In this document: positions 1-3,052 of the stretch, piece after piece
Numbering within the stretch: position 1 is the stretch's first letter
How the letters are laid out: every line of letters begins with the position of its first letter
NCBI GenBank assembly: GCA_021798655.1
Contig: JAJZFE010000387.1
Span: 1 to 6,044 of the forward strand
Reading direction: 5' to 3'
Length of the DNA: 6,044 nucleotides
Origin: Acidobacteriota bacterium
Lineage (GTDB): Bacteria; Acidobacteriota; Terriglobia; Terriglobales; Acidobacteriaceae
Translations under genes and position numbers: made by a program
Notes under the pieces: generated by a model
Databases searched by the model: none
The model's input: the letters and a program-made list of their open reading frames with translations, nothing else
What the model was told of the DNA's origin: nothing

Positions 1-655
1 CCGATCTCATCACCCGCGGGTCCAGCCGCACTGCGATGGCGAACTGCGTCCTCGCGCTCTGCATGTCGTCCTGTGCAAAGTAAGCCATCCCCAGGTTGGC
101 ACGGTACACCGCATCCTCCCGGTTCAGCCGCACCGCGTGCTGATACTCAAGAACAGCCGCCTGGTACTGACCCTGCGAGTAGTCGGCCGCTCCCATGTTG
201 TTCCACGCCTGAGAGTCCTTCTTCGACCGGTGAACACATTGCTGGAACAGGGCACGCGCCAGCACGGTCTGGTGCATCTCCAGCCGCACCACTCCCATCT
301 TGTTCAGCAGCGTCGTCATGTCGCCGCCGCGCTTCAACGCATATTGGTAGTAGTCCAGCGCGTCTTCAGGAAACCGCCGCGCGTGCAGCACGTCGCCCTC
401 CGTCTCCAGTGCCGCTACGCTGGCCGTCGCAGGATCGGGAAGGTGCGGCACAATCAACGCCCAGTCCGGGCTCTGATGCAGCCGCTCGCGTTCGGTCATC
501 TGCGAGGATGTATCCGCCTGCGTCGGAGAGACCAACTGTGAGGCCAATATCTGTGAGGCCATGATCGGTTGGTAGGTCGTCTGCTGGGCTCCAAGCGGCA
601 TACCTGCAACCACAGCCGCCAATGAGAGGGTGAGGAACAAAGCGTGAGCACGCAT
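1..655 (-). CDS. Secreted tetratricopeptide-repeat (TPR) protein, C-terminus cut by window edge
   Basis: An uninterrupted minus-strand frame of 218 codons runs from an ATG at 655-653 to the left edge, where the gene continues. It opens with a typical Sec signal peptide: residues 1-23, with Arg2 and His4, a hydrophobic core (LFLTLSLAAVVAG) and probable cleavage after LGA before QQ. There is no lipobox cysteine. A Gln/Ser/Thr-rich linker covers about 24-78. Four TPR units in 34-residue register follow at about 79-112, 113-146, 147-180 and 181-214, with the usual signs: W-N-N-M-G-A-A-D-Y and A-N-L-G-M-A-Y-F in helix A, alanines in helix B, and an L-D-P boundary at 211-213. TPRs are protein-binding solenoids, so a periplasmic scaffold or assembly role is likely, but the partner is unknown. 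The start is fixed by an AGGAGG 7 nt upstream. The gene is downstream of the VWA gene with its own promoter candidate. The family call is firm and the specific function is not known. Confidence 0.9.
   Translation of the reverse strand, partial: MRAHALFLTLSLAAVVAGMPLGAQQTTYQPIMASQILASQLVSPTQADTSSQMTERERLHQSPDWALIVPHLPDPATASVAALETEGDVLHARRFPEDALDYYQYALKRGGDMTTLLNKMGVVRLEMHQTVLARALFQQCVHRSKKDSQAWNNMGAADYSQGQYQAAVLEYQHAVRLNREDAVYRANLGMAYFAQDDMQSARTQFAIAVRLDPRVMRS
530..559 (-). repeat. 15-bp imperfect tandem duplication inside the TPR gene
   Basis: The 11-mer ctgtgaggcca occurs at 536-546 and again at 551-561, exactly 15 bp apart. In the TPR protein this encodes a repeated pentapeptide, ASQIL then ASQLV (residues 33-42), in the linker between the signal peptide and the TPRs. 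The period is a multiple of three, so the frame is kept. It looks like a small slippage duplication in a region under weak constraint. Confidence 0.6.
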
Positions 656-662
656 CGTAAAT

Positions 663-668
663 CCTCCT
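663..668 (-). promoter_or_regulatory. Strong Shine-Dalgarno (AGGAGG) of the TPR gene
   Basis: On the minus strand AGGAGG sits 7 nt before the ATG at 655. This is a full match to the anti-Shine-Dalgarno core with good spacing, and it decides this start over an unrelated upstream ATG at 699 in another frame. Confidence 0.85.
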
Positions 669-681
669 GCCAGAAACATCG

Positions 682-712
682 ATAGTCTGTTCCTCGCACG
701 CGCGATTGTCAA
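682..712 (-). promoter_or_regulatory. Candidate sigma70-type promoter of the TPR gene
   Basis: A perfect -35 hexamer TTGACA lies at 712-707 on the minus strand. The -10 is weak: CAGACT at 689-684 (17-nt spacer) or GACTAT at 687-682 (19-nt spacer), each 3 of 6 matches. Initiation near 676 would give a short leader of about 20 nt that holds the AGGAGG. The -35 is flanked by CGCGCG on both sides, a 6-bp inverted repeat that could be an operator or simply GC-rich sequence. If real, this promoter makes the TPR gene at least partly independent of the upstream receptor and VWA genes. Confidence 0.5.
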
Positions 713-727
713 CCCGCGCGCATCCAG

Positions 728-754
728 AAAACCGCCATTTCCCTGTATCTGGCG
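728..754 (-). terminator. Weak possible rho-independent terminator after the VWA gene
   Basis: Reading the minus strand, CGCCA (754-750) can pair with TGGCG (737-733) across a 12-nt loop, followed by G and four T (731-728). The stem is only 5 bp, the loop is large and the T run is short, so it may be leaky or fortuitous. Its position, 30 nt after the VWA stop and just before the promoter candidate, is the main argument for it. Apart from these elements the 656-784 gap shows nothing I recognise. Confidence 0.25.
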
Positions 755-784
755 CACCCGCTTGCAGTTACAGCAGCGCCGCCG

Positions 785-2980
785 CTAATGCCCACCGCCT
801 GCTGCCGCGCCCGCCGAAGCAGTCGTCGCCATCACCCGCACCGCCATCCGCGGAAACACAAAGCTTCCGCCCGCATCGTCGATCACATTCACCTGACACA
901 CGTATGTTCCCGGCTTCAACTGCGCGAGCGGCACATCGAACTGAAATGCCACCGCATCGCGCTGCGGATCGTTGATCGCATCCGCCGTCACCGTCGGCGT
1001 CTCGTACACCTTCGTGCCACCACTCAGAAACTCGATGCTCGTCAGCACATGCACGGGCCCGCCCTCGCGACGCACCAGCCCCGGAGACGCCGCCGACTCC
1101 GTTGCCCCTTTCGCCTTCGCCGGGTCATACACCTCGTACAGAAAATACAGGTGCTGGTCCTGACGAAACACATGCGCCACATTCGGCACCCACTCCTGCC
1201 CATCGCGCACCAGCGGACTCTGCGCGTTCTTCGCATCGTTCGGCGTGCGCTGGCTCGCCAGCACCACAGAGCTCAGCTTCAGCGGCACCTTCTTCATGTC
1301 GGGCACATCGATGTCCGTCTCAAAGCTGCCCATGTTGCCCGTCTGGTTCTCGCGCACCACAAACTTCAGGTGATATCGCCCCGGCGCCAGCGTAAAGCCC
1401 GTCGAGTATTGAATGTTCTTCCGCTTCACCTGTTGCGCAGCATCCAGCGCCAGCTTCACCGTGTCGCGCACATTGCCCACCGTGATGCCCTGGCTGTTCT
1501 TCACCTGCCCCATCACATCCAGGCTCGCCTTGTCCTTGTCGCCGTTCGTCACAAACGGGATCTGCGAACCCGGCACGAGCAGGCTCACCGGAACATAAAA
1601 CAGATTCACTGCCGTCTGGCTCCCGCGCCCCGCATTCGCTCTGAAGTACAGCGCCTGCAGATACACCGCCACGTCCGTCGCCGGCAGGTCGCTGCGCATC
1701 TGCTCGGTCAGCGCCAGCTCGCGGTCCTCCGTCTTCTGGTGCGTAAAGTCCGCCGGCGCATAGTACCCCGGCCTGAACTCCAGCTTCACATCCGCACGAT
1801 CTACTTTCACCGTCAGGTGACGATACGCGCCATCCTGCTTCTTGTTGGTCGAGTGGAATCCGATCAGGTAGTACGCCTCCGTGTCCTTCTGCACCTGCTG
1901 GAACGCCGGCCCAAAATCATTCGAGTCGAAGAACGTCTTGCCGCCCGTGTCCGCCGCCAGCGTGCCCAGCGTCTCCTGCGAGTTGTAGTTCGCCGCCAGC
2001 TGCGCCGTCGCGGCTCCTCCGCTGTACGCCGAGTTTCCTCGCAGGCTCCCCTTGCTCGCATCGCCCACCGGCGGCAGCGCCTGCAGTCCTCGCGAGTCCA
2101 CCGCATAGATCGCCATATTCGCCTTCGCCGCTTCGTTCGTCGCCGCGCGCAGGCTCGCCTGGTTCTCAATGCCGTTCCGCGTCAACCCGCCGGAAAAGTA
2201 CAGCATCGACTTTCGCTGATCCACTCGCTCCAGGCTCTTGGCGATCGACCGGATCGCAAACAACTCGCGGTCCGTGTTCAGGCTGTTGTACTCGCTGTCG
2301 TCAGCCGAGAACGCTGTCGTGTCATCGCTCGTCCCATCCGTCGAGCCCGTCGTCCCGTTCGCAAACCCCGTCTCGTCGTCGCCGTTGTACTTTGCCAGCA
2401 CCTTCAGCAGCGCAGCCTTGTCGCTGGTAAAGTCCTGGTCCATGCTCAGCCCAGTCGACATGCTCACCATCGCCACCAGGTCCGCCGGCTGCATCTGTTT
2501 GTTCACGTAGTCCTTCGCCGCATCCACCGCGCGGTCGATGTCCTCATCCTGCATCGAGCTCAAATCGAAGAACAGCACCATCAGCCGATGGTCCCTCAGC
2601 TGCTGCGGGTCGGCTGCAAAGTTGTGCTCCAGCATGTCGGCGATGCTCATCTTCCCGCCCGCCGTCCTGCCTTCGTTCAACACCGCTGCATCGTCCACGT
2701 TCTCGTAGTCGAAGCTCGCAATCTTCTGCTGCGTCTTGTCTTCATAGATCGTGAAGTCGCTCGCCTTCAGCCCCTTCACCACTTCGCCGGTCTTCTTGTC
2801 GCGCACCACCACGTTCGTCAACACGATGTTCGTGTTCACCTTCAGCGTAAAGCTGCTGCTGTCGCCGCCCTGTTGTACCCCAACCGGCTGCGGCGCGCTC
2901 TGCACCTGCTGCGCAGCCGCCACCATCGGGTCTACGCCCCCCAGCATCCCCGCCAACATCAACGCCATCACTCGCCGCAT
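785..2980 (-). CDS. Secreted VWA-domain protein, VWFA-related Acidobacterial family (TIGR03436-like)
   Basis: This complete gene of 731 codons ends in TAG at 787-785. A signal peptide covers residues 1-23 (Arg2, Arg3; probable cleavage AAA before QQ). Residues about 44-92 match the family's N-terminal signature, a beta segment with V-V-V-R-D-K-K-T-G then L-K-A-S-D-F-T-I-Y-E-D and Q-K-I-A-S-F. A von Willebrand factor A domain follows (about 130-375): LMVLFFDLSSM at 133-143, SMLYFSGGL at 258-266, the helix-strand stretch ending IYAVDSRGLQA at 291-301, and AYYLIGF at 369-375. The family's C-terminal tag R-P-G-Y-Y-A-P is at 403-409. An acidic Gly/Thr/Ser-rich insert occupies about 201-234. Residues about 430-731 are beta-rich and look like two sandwich-like modules (about 455-575 and 590-717) with an Ala/Gly tail. 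The MIDAS motif is degenerate. Such proteins are exported and probably bind protein or substrate at the envelope; the ligand is unknown. The gene lies 63 bp behind the receptor, probably in one transcript. A GTG at 3022 is in frame but lies in the repeat, lacks a ribosome site and would bury the signal peptide, so ATG 2980 is preferred. Confidence 0.92.
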   Translation of the reverse strand: MRRVMALMLAGMLGGVDPMVAAAQQVQSAPQPVGVQQGGDSSSFTLKVNTNIVLTNVVVRDKKTGEVVKGLKASDFTIYEDKTQQKIASFDYENVDDAAVLNEGRTAGGKMSIADMLEHNFAADPQQLRDHRLMVLFFDLSSMQDEDIDRAVDAAKDYVNKQMQPADLVAMVSMSTGLSMDQDFTSDKAALLKVLAKYNGDDETGFANGTTGSTDGTSDDTTAFSADDSEYNSLNTDRELFAIRSIAKSLERVDQRKSMLYFSGGLTRNGIENQASLRAATNEAAKANMAIYAVDSRGLQALPPVGDASKGSLRGNSAYSGGAATAQLAANYNSQETLGTLAADTGGKTFFDSNDFGPAFQQVQKDTEAYYLIGFHSTNKKQDGAYRHLTVKVDRADVKLEFRPGYYAPADFTHQKTEDRELALTEQMRSDLPATDVAVYLQALYFRANAGRGSQTAVNLFYVPVSLLVPGSQIPFVTNGDKDKASLDVMGQVKNSQGITVGNVRDTVKLALDAAQQVKRKNIQYSTGFTLAPGRYHLKFVVRENQTGNMGSFETDIDVPDMKKVPLKLSSVVLASQRTPNDAKNAQSPLVRDGQEWVPNVAHVFRQDQHLYFLYEVYDPAKAKGATESAASPGLVRREGGPVHVLTSIEFLSGGTKVYETPTVTADAINDPQRDAVAFQFDVPLAQLKPGTYVCQVNVIDDAGGSFVFPRMAVRVMATTASAGAAAGGGH

Positions 2981-2986
2981 ACTCAA

Positions 2987-2990
2987 CTCC
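2987..2990 (-). promoter_or_regulatory. Ribosome binding site (GGAG) that fixes the VWA start
   Basis: The minus strand reads TTTGGAGTTGAGT then ATG. GGAG is 6 nt before the ATG at 2980-2978. This supports that start over the in-frame GTG at 3022. I see no promoter in the 63-bp gap (2981-3043), which fits read-through from the receptor gene. Confidence 0.7.
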
Positions 2991-3010
2991 AAACCCTGAC
3001 TTCGAACCGT

Positions 3011-3052
3011 AGAACCTGGCACCTGGTACCCAGAACCTAGAACCTAGAACCT
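3011..3052 (-). repeat. Heptamer tandem repeat, six AGGTTCT-like units, overlapping the receptor stop codon
   Basis: Read on the minus strand from 3052 down, the units are AGGTTCT (3052-3046), AGGTTCT (3045-3039), AGGTTCT (3038-3032), GGGTACC (3031-3025), AGGTGCC (3024-3018) and AGGTTCT (3017-3011). A decayed seventh copy (ACGGTTC) may follow. Four units are identical and two are diverged. The first unit encodes the receptor's last two residues, Arg-Phe, plus the T of its TAG stop; the second supplies the AG. The rest fills most of the gap before the VWA gene. Heptameric tandem repeats are known in other phyla, such as the STRR repeats of cyanobacteria. Any relation to those is only by analogy. 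Confidence 0.9.

Noticed and set aside
73..564. Plus-strand open frames at 73-564 and 137-541.
   Set aside because: They overlap the TPR gene on the other strand, which has a signal peptide, an excellent ribosome site and four in-register TPRs. The plus-strand products are low-complexity Pro/Ser/Arg-rich or Arg/His-rich.
496..699. A minus-strand 67-codon frame starting upstream of the TPR gene.
   Set aside because: It overlaps the TPR gene in a different frame, lacks a suitable ribosome site and gives an Arg/Trp-rich product without features.
2981..3022. An in-frame GTG start at 3022 adding 14 residues to the VWA protein.
   Set aside because: It lies in the heptamer repeat, has no Shine-Dalgarno and would place 14 residues before the signal peptide. 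The ATG at 2980 has GGAG at 6 nt.
788..3040. A 750-codon open frame on the plus strand, antisense to nearly all of the VWA gene.
   Set aside because: Its product is dominated by Arg, His, Leu and Val with no domain, signal peptide or ribosome site. Its frame is complementary to the sense codons, where stops would need TTA, CTA or TCA codons, which are rare in GC-rich genes. The minus-strand product has clear family motifs, so this is a shadow.
3011..3052. The heptamer array as a CRISPR array or transcription terminator.
   Set aside because: Units are 7 bp and contiguous with no spacers, and there is no stable hairpin with a T run.
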